From Mycobacteroides saopaulense (lineage in GTDB: Bacteria; Actinomycetota; Actinomycetes; Mycobacteriales; Mycobacteriaceae): DNA of 64,000 nt. Under the pieces are notes generated by a model that saw only the letters and a program-made list of their open reading frames with translations, did no database searches and was not told the origin of the DNA. Positions 38,409-46,894 of the stretch are shown here, piece by piece; the stretch's first letter is position 1, and every line of letters begins with the position of its first letter. The DNA is taken from the NCBI RefSeq assembly GCF_001456355.1, contig NZ_CP010271.1:62001-126000 (forward strand), written 5' to 3'. A program made the position numbers and the translations under genes.

Positions 38409-39902
38409 ATGTCCGAACACTTTGACGTGCTCATTGTCGGCGCCGGCATCTCCGGCATCAGCGCGGCCTGGCACATCCAAAACCGCTGCCCGTCCAAGTC
38501 CTACGCGGTGCTTGAGGCCCGCGACGATATGGGCGGGACCTGGAACCTGTTCAAGTACCCAGGTATCCGCTCCGATTCGGACATGTACACCCTCGGTTTC
38601 CGGTTCTCGCCGTGGAACGACAGCAGGACCCTGGCCGACGGCCCGTCGATCCTCGACTACGTGCACAAGACCGCCGCCAATGCCGGAATCGATGGACACA
38701 TCCGATACCGGCACAAGGTCGTCGGTGCGGCTTGGTCCACCGACACCCAACAGTGGACCGTCCAGGTCGAGCACGACGGCACGACCATCGAATACACCTG
38801 TTCCTTCCTCTTCTGCTGCAGCGGTTACTACGACTACGACCAGGGCTACTCGCCGGAATTCCCCGGCGTGGCAGATTTCAAGGGCACCGTGGTGCACCCG
38901 CAGCACTGGCCCGAGGACCTCGACTACAAGGGCAAGAAGGTGGTGGTCATCGGCTCCGGCGCCACCGCGGTCACGCTGGTCCCGGCGATGGCCTCCGATG
39001 TCGGGCACATCACTATGCTGCAGCGCTCGCCCACCTACATCCTTTCGCTGCCCAACGAGAACCCGATCATCAACGGTCTGCGAAAGATTCTGCCGCCCAA
39101 GGTGGCTTACCCGATCGCGCGCTGGATCAACATCGGGCAGCTGATCTTCAGCTACCAGGCGAGCCGGAAGTTCCCCCGGGCCGCTCGGCGAATCATCATG
39201 CAGCAGGCCAAGCTTCAGCTGCCCAAGGGCTACGATTACAAGACCCACTTCGGCCCCAAGTACAACCCGTGGGACGAGCGGCTCTGTGTGGTGCCCAACG
39301 GCGACCTGTACAAGACCATCCGCAAGGGCAAGGCCGACATCGTCACCGACCACATCGAGACCTTCGACGAGACGGGTATCAAGCTCAAGTCGGGCAAGCA
39401 CCTCGACGCCGACATCATCATCACCGCAACTGGCCTGAACCTGAAGTTCTTCAGCGGCGTCATCCCGACGGTCGATGGCGTGCCGGTGGATCTGCCCGCC
39501 CAGACCGTCTACAAGGGAGCGATGCTCACCGGCATCCCGAACATGGCGTTCACCATCGGATACACCAACGCCTCGTGGACCCTCAAGGCCGACCTGGTGT
39601 CCGAGTACGTGGGACGACTGCTGAACTACATGGACGAGAACGGCTATGTCACCGCGGTTCCCGAGCTTGCCGACGAGACCATCGAGAAGCAGCCGTTCAT
39701 GGACTTCACCCCGGGGTATGTGCTGCGTGCGCTGGACGAGCTGCCCAGGCAGGGTGACAAGCACCCGTGGCGGTTGAAGCAGAACTACGCGTACGACATC
39801 GGGATGATGCGGCGCAGCCGCGTCACCGAGGGCATGCGGTTCGGCCGGAAGAGGGCCGTCGCCTCGTCGTCGCCCTCCGAGTCGGTAGCCGTCAACAGCT
39901 AG
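38409..39902 (+). CDS. ethA: EthA-like Baeyer-Villiger monooxygenase
   Basis: 497 residues, closely like M. tuberculosis EthA (Rv3854c), with VLIVGAGISGISAAWHIQ, DDMGGTWNLFKYPGIRSDSD, canonical BVMO fingerprint FKGTVVHPQHWPEDL and VVVIGSGATAVTLVPAM. EthA oxidises ketones and activates ethionamide-type thioamides. The position between gltBD and rraA matches the M. tuberculosis order, which favours orthology over MymA. No divergent ethR is present; upstream is the P450 gene on the same strand, 87 bases away. An inverted repeat follows its stop. Confidence 0.85.
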   Translation: MSEHFDVLIVGAGISGISAAWHIQNRCPSKSYAVLEARDDMGGTWNLFKYPGIRSDSDMYTLGFRFSPWNDSRTLADGPSILDYVHKTAANAGIDGHIRYRHKVVGAAWSTDTQQWTVQVEHDGTTIEYTCSFLFCCSGYYDYDQGYSPEFPGVADFKGTVVHPQHWPEDLDYKGKKVVVIGSGATAVTLVPAMASDVGHITMLQRSPTYILSLPNENPIINGLRKILPPKVAYPIARWINIGQLIFSYQASRKFPRAARRIIMQQAKLQLPKGYDYKTHFGPKYNPWDERLCVVPNGDLYKTIRKGKADIVTDHIETFDETGIKLKSGKHLDADIIITATGLNLKFFSGVIPTVDGVPVDLPAQTVYKGAMLTGIPNMAFTIGYTNASWTLKADLVSEYVGRLLNYMDENGYVTAVPELADETIEKQPFMDFTPGYVLRALDELPRQGDKHPWRLKQNYAYDIGMMRRSRVTEGMRFGRKRAVASSSPSESVAVNS

Positions 39903-39942
39903 CTGGCCGAGCTCCTCACGGAGATTGAATCGTGGGCCCTGG

Positions 39943-39991
39943 CCACCACGCCTGCATTTGGTTACTATTCGTAACCAGATAGTCGTGGTGG
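39943..39991. repeat. nested inverted repeat between ethA-like gene and a small ORF
   Basis: Outer arms CCACCACG (39943-39950) and CGTGGTGG (39984-39991) enclose a perfect palindrome TGGTTAC/GTAACCA (39959-39965 with 39971-39977). It may end ethA transcription or be an operator for the small gene that starts 20 bases later. Confidence 0.5.
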
Positions 39992-40010
39992 TCAGGGGAT
40001 GGAGAGCGGT

Positions 40011-40178
40011 ATGGGACGACATAGTCTGCTCTCCCTCGTGGACGGCGTACAGAAGCAGCCGTCTCATGAGAACTGGACTACCGACTTCGCATGGGACAGT
40101 GACAACGGGGGAGCCTCGCGTGTGGCGGCTGCCGACAGCGATTCCGTCCCCGTGCCGCCGCCCTGGTTCAGGGCTTGA
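40011..40178 (+). CDS. small acidic hypothetical protein of 55 residues
   Basis: ATG 40011 has GGAGAG seven bases upstream (ATG 39999 is also in frame). The product begins MGRHSLLSLVDGVQKQPSH, contains ENWTTDFAWDSDNGG and ends PVPPPWFRA. It is soluble, Trp-rich and acidic, without a signal peptide; no family recognised. It overlaps the end of the convergent lactone dehydrogenase gene by 11 bases. GC use at third positions is mixed, so it may be spurious, though its placement after a palindrome supports a gene. Confidence 0.45.
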   Translation: MGRHSLLSLVDGVQKQPSHENWTTDFAWDSDNGGASRVAAADSDSVPVPPPWFRA

Positions 40179-41454
40179 CCGGACCCAGAAGCCGGTCTAG
40201 GTATGCACTGCTGAACACGCCCTCGGGGTCGAACCTGGCGCGAACGTCTTGGAAGGTCTGCCACTCCGGATACCGCTCGCTGAGCTGCCCGGCGGTCAGC
40301 GTGTGCCGCTTGCCCCAGTGCGGACGCCCGCCCAACCCGACCAGGATGGGCTCGAGGTCACGGAAGTACGCCTCCCATTGCCCATGAATCGTCTGGTGCA
40401 CAGCCAGATACACGCTCTCGCGACCATAGGCCGGGGCCAGCAGGGCATCGTCGGCCTGAGTGAAGCGGACCTCCAGTGGGAAGGCCACCCGGTGGCGGCC
40501 GCTTTCGATCGTGGCCAGCACGGTCTCGATCGCCTCGCGGGCATTGGTCAGTGGAAGTGAGTACTCCATTTCGGTGAACTTCACCTTGCGCGGGCTCGCG
40601 AAGACCGCCGCGCTCTCGTCCTGGGATTCATTGGAACCGGCAAGTTTTGCCACGAATTTCGATACGTACGGGGCGGCGGCAGGAAACCGACCGGCCGTCC
40701 ACATCAATGCTCCGAGCGCGCCGTTCTCGACGAGGTCGCGCTCCACCCAGTGCTTCACCGGATGACGTGGCCACGGGGCCTCGTCGGTGCGGGTTGACTG
40801 CAAGAGCAGGACCCGCCGCGTGTGTGGGAACAGGTACAGCTCAAGATGATCGGTATCGGCCAAGAGCGTGGGGAGATCGGCGAGCACGGTGTCCAGGTCA
40901 TGCACGGACTGGCGGCGGTGCAACCGGAAGGCCGGTACGCATTGCAGGGTGAGCTCGGTGACCACGCCCAGCGCGCCCAGCGAGATGCGTGCGGCGCGCA
41001 GCTGGTCTCCGCCGTCAATCTCGTGAACAGTGCCGTCGGCGGCCATGATGCGCATCGACACGATGGTTTGCGAGATGTTGCCGAATCGCAGACCCGTTCC
41101 GTGCGTGCCGGTCGCCGCGGCCCCCGCGAGAGTCTGGGCGTCGATGTCGCCGAGGTTGGGCAGGGCCAGGCCGTGCCGCAGCAATATGCGGTTCAGATCA
41201 TGCAGGGTGATCCCGGCCTGCACACGCACCCGGTCCTGCTCATCCACCGAGATCAGTTGTCGCAGTTCGGAGATATCGACCTGCACGTCCTCGGTCAGGC
41301 ACAACGGGGTGAAGGAATGCGAGGAGCCGACCGGCCGTACCGTACGGCCCGCCGAGCGCCGGAGGGCGAACGCCAGTTCCTCCTCGGACCGCGGGCGCGC
41401 CACCAGGGACGGGGTGCACGAGGTTTGACCACTCCAGTTGTGCCACTCGGTCAC
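40168..41454 (-). CDS. L-gulono-1,4-lactone dehydrogenase / D-arabinono-lactone oxidase family
   Basis: 428 residues, same size as Rv1771. FAD-binding PCMH domain (RPVGSSHSFTPLCLTEDVQV, GAAATGTHGTGLRFGNIS) and the ALO C-terminal signature RPHWGKRHTL followed by FDPEGVFSSAYLDRLLG. It oxidises an aldonolactone to an ascorbate-type product with cytochrome c or dye as acceptor in mycobacteria. Its ATG overlaps the stop of the racemase-like gene by four bases, so they are co-translated. Confidence 0.88.
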   Translation of the reverse strand: MTEWHNWSGQTSCTPSLVARPRSEEELAFALRRSAGRTVRPVGSSHSFTPLCLTEDVQVDISELRQLISVDEQDRVRVQAGITLHDLNRILLRHGLALPNLGDIDAQTLAGAAATGTHGTGLRFGNISQTIVSMRIMAADGTVHEIDGGDQLRAARISLGALGVVTELTLQCVPAFRLHRRQSVHDLDTVLADLPTLLADTDHLELYLFPHTRRVLLLQSTRTDEAPWPRHPVKHWVERDLVENGALGALMWTAGRFPAAAPYVSKFVAKLAGSNESQDESAAVFASPRKVKFTEMEYSLPLTNAREAIETVLATIESGRHRVAFPLEVRFTQADDALLAPAYGRESVYLAVHQTIHGQWEAYFRDLEPILVGLGGRPHWGKRHTLTAGQLSERYPEWQTFQDVRARFDPEGVFSSAYLDRLLGPVKP

Positions 41455-42638
41455 AGGAACATCATTCCCTCGCCTCGATACGTCGCGACCGATCCGGCAG
41501 GTTGACCGTCCTCGACAAGCTGTAGCTCGGTGAAATGCTCACAGAGCTCACCGGCCTTGGCATGCCGAAACCACACCACATCGCCGATCCGCAGCGCCCG
41601 GGCCCCGCGTAAGGGGGTCTGTACCTCACCGGCGCCCTCGGCGGCCTCGAAGGACAGCCCCACGGGCCATGACGGCACCGGGACCCGACTTGCTCCGGCC
41701 GGGCCACTGGCGATGTATCCGCCGCCCAGCACCGTGGCCAACTCCGGTGACGGCTTGCGCACCACGGGTAATGCGAACGCCGCGGCCGGATCCAGATCCA
41801 GGCTGCGGTAGTGGTCGAAGAGAGCGGGCGCGAAGAAACCCGATCCGGCGGCCAGCTCGGTGGCGAAGCCCAAGCCCGAAATACGGGCGAGGCTGCCGGT
41901 CCCCCCCGAGTTCACCAGCTCCAGCGGCGGTGCCCCGGCCGCGCGCAACCGCGCCGTCACCGCGTCCAGAACGTGGGGTAGACGCTCGCCGAGCTCGCGT
42001 AGCGAGGATGTCTGCATTCCGCGAACTGCCAACTGGTACCAAGGATTTCCTGGAACGATGTCGCCCACGCCGGCGATCTGGCCGTCATAGGCCATCACCG
42101 CCGCCAGCCGTAATCCGGGCGTCGCGCACACCAGATCGGTGAGGGCGGCCGCCTGTTCGGGAGTGCGCACGGGCGATCGTTTCGGCCCCAGATGCACCGG
42201 ACCGCCCAGCGGGCGCCACCCCGCGTCGATATCGAGACACACCGGGATGGGTGCGTTCGTCTCGTGCGCGATCTGCTCCAGTAGACGCACATGATCGGCC
42301 GAGTCGATCAGGGGGCGGATGACGGAGCGATGCCGGGCAGCCGTGGCCAGGGCCCCGCGGTCGACGCTGGGGTAGGCGATCAACAGATCATCGACGCCTG
42401 CGTCGGCAAGATGCACGGCCTCCGCGGGGGTAAAGGCAAGCACTCCGCGAAAACCCGGAATCTCCAAGAACTTACGGATCAGTGCGGTGCTGCGGATCGA
42501 CTTACTGGCCACCCTGATCGGTAACCCGGCAGCGGCACCGACCAGCGACGCGGCATTGGCCCGCGCCGCATCCATGTCGACCGCGGCCAGCGGTACGGGT
42601 GCTCCCCGCAGCGCCTCCGCCAGCCGCCGCACCGACAT
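41451..42638 (-). CDS. PLP-dependent alanine racemase-like / D-amino acid lyase family protein
   Basis: 395 residues. N-terminal alanine racemase-type barrel with the PLP Lys in RVASKSIRST, then LELVNSGGTGS and a C-terminal beta domain carrying GDVVWFRHAKAGELCEHF, typical of D-threonine aldolase / D-serine dehydratase proteins. The His and Cys in HAKAGELC could be the metal site of that group. The true substrate is unclear. It overlaps both neighbours by a few bases (rraA upstream, lactone dehydrogenase downstream), forming a tight operon. Confidence 0.82.
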   Translation of the reverse strand: MSVRRLAEALRGAPVPLAAVDMDAARANAASLVGAAAGLPIRVASKSIRSTALIRKFLEIPGFRGVLAFTPAEAVHLADAGVDDLLIAYPSVDRGALATAARHRSVIRPLIDSADHVRLLEQIAHETNAPIPVCLDIDAGWRPLGGPVHLGPKRSPVRTPEQAAALTDLVCATPGLRLAAVMAYDGQIAGVGDIVPGNPWYQLAVRGMQTSSLRELGERLPHVLDAVTARLRAAGAPPLELVNSGGTGSLARISGLGFATELAAGSGFFAPALFDHYRSLDLDPAAAFALPVVRKPSPELATVLGGGYIASGPAGASRVPVPSWPVGLSFEAAEGAGEVQTPLRGARALRIGDVVWFRHAKAGELCEHFTELQLVEDGQPAGSVATYRGEGMMFL

Positions 42639-43126
42639 CAGGCAGGAACCACGACAACGCCGTCATGATCGGCGTAGCAGATCGCGCCCGGCGTGAAGTC
42701 GATGCCGCCGAAGCTGACGACGACATCGCGTTCCCCGGCCCCGGTTTTGGTGCCCTTGCGGGGATTGGTGCCCAGCGCCTTGATACCGATATCCATGGTG
42801 GCCAGTTCGGCGCTGTCCCGAACCACGCCGTTGATGATCAGGCCGGACCAGCCGCTGTCGACCGCGATCCCCGCGATGATGTCTCCGACCAGTGCGCAGT
42901 GCAGCGATCCGCCGCCGTCGATCACCAGCACGCCGCCCGAACTAGGCTCCGACAGAATGGATTTCAGCAGCGCATTGTCATGGTGGCAGCGCACCGTGGT
43001 GATCACTCCGGCGAAAACCGGCCGTGCACCGAACTGGGTGAGCTGAAGATCGCAACTGGCCATGTCGATGCCGAGTTCGTCTCCCAGGTCGGCGGTCGGT
43101 CGGGGTGTGATCGGTGCGGTCGTCAT
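42638..43126 (-). CDS. rraA: RraA-type ribonuclease inhibitor / aldolase family protein
   Basis: 162 residues, matching Rv3853 in size and place (often named menG or rraA). Motifs: [45 protein letters not shown]. The fold binds RNase E in E. coli and has HMG/oxaloacetate aldolase activity in related proteins; menaquinone methylation is a historic misassignment. First gene of the three-gene leftward operon. Directly adjacent to the EthA-like region as in M. tuberculosis. Confidence 0.88.
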   Translation of the reverse strand: MTTAPITPRPTADLGDELGIDMASCDLQLTQFGARPVFAGVITTVRCHHDNALLKSILSEPSSGGVLVIDGGGSLHCALVGDIIAGIAVDSGWSGLIINGVVRDSAELATMDIGIKALGTNPRKGTKTGAGERDVVVSFGGIDFTPGAICYADHDGVVVVPA

Positions 43127-43149
43127 GCCCCAAGCCTATGCGTCGGCCC

Positions 43150-43941
43150 CTACTGCTGGGTCTTCGCATAGGCGGCAACGGCGTCGTGCAGCCACTGCGC
43201 CAGACCGGGCTCGGCGGAGTCGTAGTAGGCGCGGAAGCGATCGTCCGTGAGGTACATCTGGGTGAGGCATACCTGCAGCTGCGGGGTGCAGTCGTAGTAG
43301 GACTCGATGCTCCGCCGGTGCGCCCGGGCCAGCGCGTTGGCTCGCTCCGAGCCGGGCCGCACATCCGCCCGCTTGGCCGCTGCGAGGTCGGCGAGCAGCT
43401 GATCCACCTCGGCCTTGATCCGGGCCCAGTCCTCCTTGGAGTATCGGGCCACGCGCTCCTGGCTCTGTTTCCAGGCCTTGGTATCACCCCAGCGCTGTTG
43501 TGCCTCGGTGGCGTACTCGTCACCGTATCGGCTGTCGCCGAAGATCTCGATCTGCTCTTCGACGGAAAGCCGAATGCCGCTTTTGCGGGCGCTCATCATG
43601 TTCGCCACTGCCACGACCATGCGGTGCAAGCGGTCGATTCGCTCCAACAGCAGCGCACGCTGACTTTCCAGGTGCGCGTACATGTCGATCGCCGGATCGT
43701 CGAGCAGGGCCGCTATCTGCTCAAGACCAAACCCCAGCTCCCGGTAGAGCAGCACCATGTGCAGCCGCTCGATATCGGTATCGGAATATCCGCGATAGCC
43801 GGCCGTGGTGCGGGCGCTGGGAACCACCAGACCGATCTCGTCGTAGTGGTGCAGTGCCCGGACCGAGAGACCGGTCATCTCAGACACCCGTCCAACCGTC
43901 ACCAGGGCTTGTCCCCGTGCGTGTGCGTTCACATCCGCCAC
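43150..43941 (-). CDS. MerR family regulator, TipAL-like
   Basis: 263 residues. N-terminal MerR HTH (TVGRVSEMTGLSVRALHHYD, EIGLVVPSARTTAGYRGYSD), a coiled-coil dimerisation helix, and a C-terminal TipAS-type drug-binding domain (RYGDEYATEAQQRWGDT, YYDCTPQLQVCLTQMYLTDD). TipAL senses thiopeptides and other drugs, then activates its promoter. GTG 43941 has GGAGG eight bases before it. No dedicated target is obvious next to it. Confidence 0.88.
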   Translation of the reverse strand: MADVNAHARGQALVTVGRVSEMTGLSVRALHHYDEIGLVVPSARTTAGYRGYSDTDIERLHMVLLYRELGFGLEQIAALLDDPAIDMYAHLESQRALLLERIDRLHRMVVAVANMMSARKSGIRLSVEEQIEIFGDSRYGDEYATEAQQRWGDTKAWKQSQERVARYSKEDWARIKAEVDQLLADLAAAKRADVRPGSERANALARAHRRSIESYYDCTPQLQVCLTQMYLTDDRFRAYYDSAEPGLAQWLHDAVAAYAKTQQ

Positions 43942-44001
43942 TGTGCGACCTCCCGTGGCGTGAGGGTCAAGCCCTTTTCCGTACCGGCGGCGCGGAACCG
44001 A

Positions 44002-44658
44002 TCAGTCCGATTCGACGGCGTCCTCGCGGCGACGCCGTCGACGGAGCAGCAGGAGCGCAAAGATCGCGAACGCAGCTCCCAAGGCGATCTTCAGATTCGG
44101 GGACTGGCGCCCCTCTTCGAGAGCGGGGCCGGGAATGGGCGGTGGGGCGGAGTCGACTGTGGACTTCGCCTGTGCGGCAGTTTCCCTGGCTGCAGCCGTG
44201 AGATCCGGCTGCGCCGGCTCGGGTGCAGGTGCCGGCTTGGGAGCGGCCGGCTTAGGTGCTTCGACGACGGGCTTGCGCGCAGGCGCCTCTGGTGCGGGTG
44301 CGGCTTCCGGCTCGGGTGCGGGCTTGGGTGCCGCAGGTGCCGAGTCCGCCGCGGGGGCAGACGCCGGTGGCGTGGGCTTGGGGGTTTCGGAGGGCTGGGG
44401 AGCCTCGGATGCGGGTGCTTGCTTGGGCGTGGCGGGAGGCTTCGGGCCCGGCTCACTGCTCGCGCTGGGTGCTGCCTTGGGACCGGACTTGGGTGGTGCC
44501 GACGAGCCGGCGGGCCGCTTGGCGGGGGCGCGTTTGGCGGCCGGACGCTTCGCAGCCTTGGCAGGCCGGGCCGGCGCCGCGGGCTTCGGAGTCTCGCCGC
44601 TGGCGGGCTTCTCCGGTGTTGAGTTGGGCTCGTTGGCCGAATTGTCCTGGTCCGCCAT
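44002..44658 (-). CDS. hns: H-NS-like PA-rich DNA-binding protein with C-terminal membrane anchor (Rv3852-like)
   Basis: 218 residues from ATG 44658 (AGGAG upstream). Residues ~25-60 are Lys/Arg/Ala/Pro repeats of the histone-like kind (KAAKRPAAKRAPAKRP), followed by a long Pro/Ala/Glu linker, then AARETAAQAKSTVDSAPPP shared with Rv3852, a membrane helix LKIALGAAFAIFALLLL and RRRRRR. Position matches Rv3852 (hns). It probably tethers or organises nucleoid DNA at the membrane. It is longer than Rv3852 because of the linker. Confidence 0.8.
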   Translation of the reverse strand: MADQDNSANEPNSTPEKPASGETPKPAAPARPAKAAKRPAAKRAPAKRPAGSSAPPKSGPKAAPSASSEPGPKPPATPKQAPASEAPQPSETPKPTPPASAPAADSAPAAPKPAPEPEAAPAPEAPARKPVVEAPKPAAPKPAPAPEPAQPDLTAAARETAAQAKSTVDSAPPPIPGPALEEGRQSPNLKIALGAAFAIFALLLLRRRRRREDAVESD

Positions 44659-44806
44659 GCGCCTGCTCCTTCGCAAGTTTCGGTCGTCCTGGGTGTTCGT
44701 GGCGTACTCCTGGCCACGATGGGCGGCTCACACCCGAATCTCTGCCGCCCCGCCGTTGTCCATCATGCCGTCACGGTGAAAAAAGGCCAGTCCTTGGCCC
44801 AGTGGA

Positions 44807-45373
44807 TCAAGACTGCCGGCGCTGAGTCCAGATGAGTGCCGCGCCCACCGAGACCACCACTGCCACCACAAACGGCCACATCGGCAGGTCGCCGTCGGTG
44901 GGATTCGCCGACGGTACCGGGGCCGAGGAACTCGTGCCCGAAGGCTGCTGAGACACCGCGGGCGCGCCCGCGGAGGCCGGTGCACTCGAGCCGGTGATGG
45001 TGAACGGCCATGATCCGTCGACCGGGTGCCCGTCCTCGGAGATCACCCGAAAGTTCACCGTGTACTTTCCGGCGGGGGCGTCTGACTTCATGCCGACGGA
45101 AATCACTGCGCCGGAGACCAACGGCTCGCCCGATTGCCACTGATCGGTCTTGCTGTCCGGGCCGATCACCGTCATCGCGGAGAAGCGCTTCTGCAGCGGC
45201 TCGTTGAAGGTCGCACTGACCTGGGTGGGCGGGCCGGACAGTACGGCGTTCTCGGCCGGGTCGGACGATACCTTGACGGCGTGCGCCGAGGCCACGCCCG
45301 GCAACGCCAGGCCCAAGGTCAGCGCGACGAACGCCGACAAGAGCATCGATACCGACTTACGCAGAACTGTCAT
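44807..45373 (-). CDS. copC: CopC-domain copper resistance protein
   Basis: 188 residues. Signal peptide ending in VASA, so the mature chain starts HAVKVSSDPAENAVL with the N-terminal His that binds Cu(II) in CopC proteins. CopC beta-barrel (PTQVSATFNEPLQKRFSA, ISEDGHPVDGSWPF) and a C-terminal membrane helix ending QRRQS. Holds copper at the outer membrane face. ATG 45373 overlaps the ycnI stop by one base. Confidence 0.9.
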   Translation of the reverse strand: MTVLRKSVSMLLSAFVALTLGLALPGVASAHAVKVSSDPAENAVLSGPPTQVSATFNEPLQKRFSAMTVIGPDSKTDQWQSGEPLVSGAVISVGMKSDAPAGKYTVNFRVISEDGHPVDGSWPFTITGSSAPASAGAPAVSQQPSGTSSSAPVPSANPTDGDLPMWPFVVAVVVSVGAALIWTQRRQS

Positions 45374-46038
45374 CACTGTTGCCTCCGGCGATTCGTCACA
45401 GCAAGGACCAGGGCGACGGCGCCGAGGATCAATCCGATTCCGCCGAACCAGCGGGCGGTCTTGTCGGCATGGGCCGCGCCCGTCCCGGATTCGTGGACAG
45501 CGGACACCTGGGGTGCGTGCGCCGAGTGCCCGTCGTGGTTTGCCTGGCCCTGTGTCAGGTCCAGTACGGGTGCGGGGTGCTCTGGCTCTGCACCGCCCGG
45601 CTGTGCCTGCTGGTCCCACCTGACGACCTGACCGTCGGCATACGTCTGGGTCGCGGGGAAGCTCACCGATTCGGTATCGGGGAGCTTGACGCGCACTCGG
45701 AACAAAGCGAACTGGTCGGGGCCGATCCCGTTGCCGGCAGCGGCCTTCCACGTCACCGACCTGACCGTGCCCTTGGCTGCGTCCCGATCCAGAGTGCTGG
45801 TCCAGCCGGGCAGCAGCTCGGTGCTGGCCGAGCCGACATCCGGAAGCTGAACGGTCAGCCCGGTGGTGAGCGCCTTGGTCGCAGACTCGTTGGGGACCGA
45901 GAACTCCAGCGTCGCGTAGCCGCCGCGAGCGGTGTTGTCCGTGGTCACGCGCACATGGGCGAAAGCAGGAATGGCAAAAGCCAACAGGGCGGCGGCCGAT
46001 GCGGTCGATGCCGCGACCAGCCGGACGAACATGCGCAT
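45373..46038 (-). CDS. ycnI: YcnI-type DUF1775 copper-binding membrane protein
   Basis: 221 residues. Signal peptide to AIPAFA, then HVRVTTDNTARGGYATLEFS with the N-terminal His, a DUF1775 domain with a conserved Trp (SVTWKAAAGNGI), a His-rich linker (NHDGHSAHAPQ) and a C-terminal membrane helix. It binds Cu(II) outside the cell and pairs with CopC. ATG 46038 lies three bases after the Rv3850-like stop; a second ATG at 46032 is possible. The copper pair sits in the gap between the Rv3850-like and hns genes. Confidence 0.88.
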   Translation of the reverse strand: MRMFVRLVAASTASAAALLAFAIPAFAHVRVTTDNTARGGYATLEFSVPNESATKALTTGLTVQLPDVGSASTELLPGWTSTLDRDAAKGTVRSVTWKAAAGNGIGPDQFALFRVRVKLPDTESVSFPATQTYADGQVVRWDQQAQPGGAEPEHPAPVLDLTQGQANHDGHSAHAPQVSAVHESGTGAAHADKTARWFGGIGLILGAVALVLAVTNRRRQQ

Positions 46039-46041
46039 CCC

Positions 46042-46698
46042 TTACCTCACTCCGAGTCGTGCGAGCAGATCCGCGTCGATGCCGTCGAGCTCGCGGGCGA
46101 TGGCGGCATGCGCCGCACGACGACGGGTCGGCGGCATGTGCTCGGAGGCCCCGACGGCAGTGCCCAGCTCCTCGAGCCGGGCCCGGACGGTCGAGGCGAA
46201 CTTCTTGGTTTCGGCATCCTTGGGTGCCCTGTCCAGCACGGCCTGGATCGACTGCTCGGCACCGGCGATACGGGCCGAGAGCTCCGCGCCGAATCCGGAG
46301 TACTGGCCGAGTTCGGCAAGCGGTATGCCGAGGCGATCGGCGCGGCGCTGATCCAGTACCCCGCGGACCGCGATCGCTGCTTTGTACAGCAGTGGGAGCA
46401 GCACGGGGGCGAGGAGCCGCACCACCGTCAACGTGCGCTTGATACGTGTGGGCGAGAGCAGCTTGCCCTCGCGCACCGCCTTGAGCTGGTCCTGGGCGAT
46501 CAGCCGCTGTGCCTTCAATGTCGCCAGCTCGGTCTTGCGCGCGTCACGGCGGGCAGCGGATTCGGACCGCGCCTGGATGTGTAGCCGCCGCCGGTCGTTG
46601 CGTGCCGCCAATCGGGCCTCGAGCTTGGCCTTCGCCTTCAGAGCGCGCGCCTCAGCGCGTTTTGTCGAGCGGCTCTTGCGGCTGGTGAGAAAACCCAT
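46042..46698 (-). CDS. DUF6474 protein (Rv3850-like)
   Basis: 218 residues, the same length as Rv3850. Residues 1-65 are very basic and helical (SRKSRSTKRAEARALKAKAK), likely a coiled coil; a hydrophobic stretch TVVRLLAPVLLPLLYKAAIA follows near residue 95, then a helical C-terminal domain ending ARELDGIDADLLARLGV. Function unknown; basic N-terminus suggests nucleic acid or membrane binding. First gene of a leftward operon with ycnI and copC. Confidence 0.82.
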   Translation of the reverse strand: MGFLTSRKSRSTKRAEARALKAKAKLEARLAARNDRRRLHIQARSESAARRDARKTELATLKAQRLIAQDQLKAVREGKLLSPTRIKRTLTVVRLLAPVLLPLLYKAAIAVRGVLDQRRADRLGIPLAELGQYSGFGAELSARIAGAEQSIQAVLDRAPKDAETKKFASTVRARLEELGTAVGASEHMPPTRRRAAHAAIARELDGIDADLLARLGVR

Positions 46699-46894
46699 CC
46701 CAGCGGCCTCCGTTCATCGCGTTGCGAGTGTGGCGCTAACCCTAGCGCGCCGATCCTGGTCGGCCCCGTGCGGATAGGACCTCGTATTCAGGTGGTCGGG
46801 GTGTGCACTGCAAAGGTTCCCGTTGGCCTCCAGCGAAATCCTGACGGCAACCGTTTTGGCGGTGTATGGGGAACATGAGGTGAAAGAGGCCACA

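Noticed and set aside
38370..40067. 565-codon frame on the - strand opposite the EthA-like gene
   Set aside because: EthA-like gene is certain by motifs; the antisense frame has no domain.
43114..44622. 502-codon + strand frame with Gly/Cys/Arg-rich tail
   Set aside because: Antisense to the MerR and H-NS-like genes; the repeats merely mirror the Pro/Ala codons.
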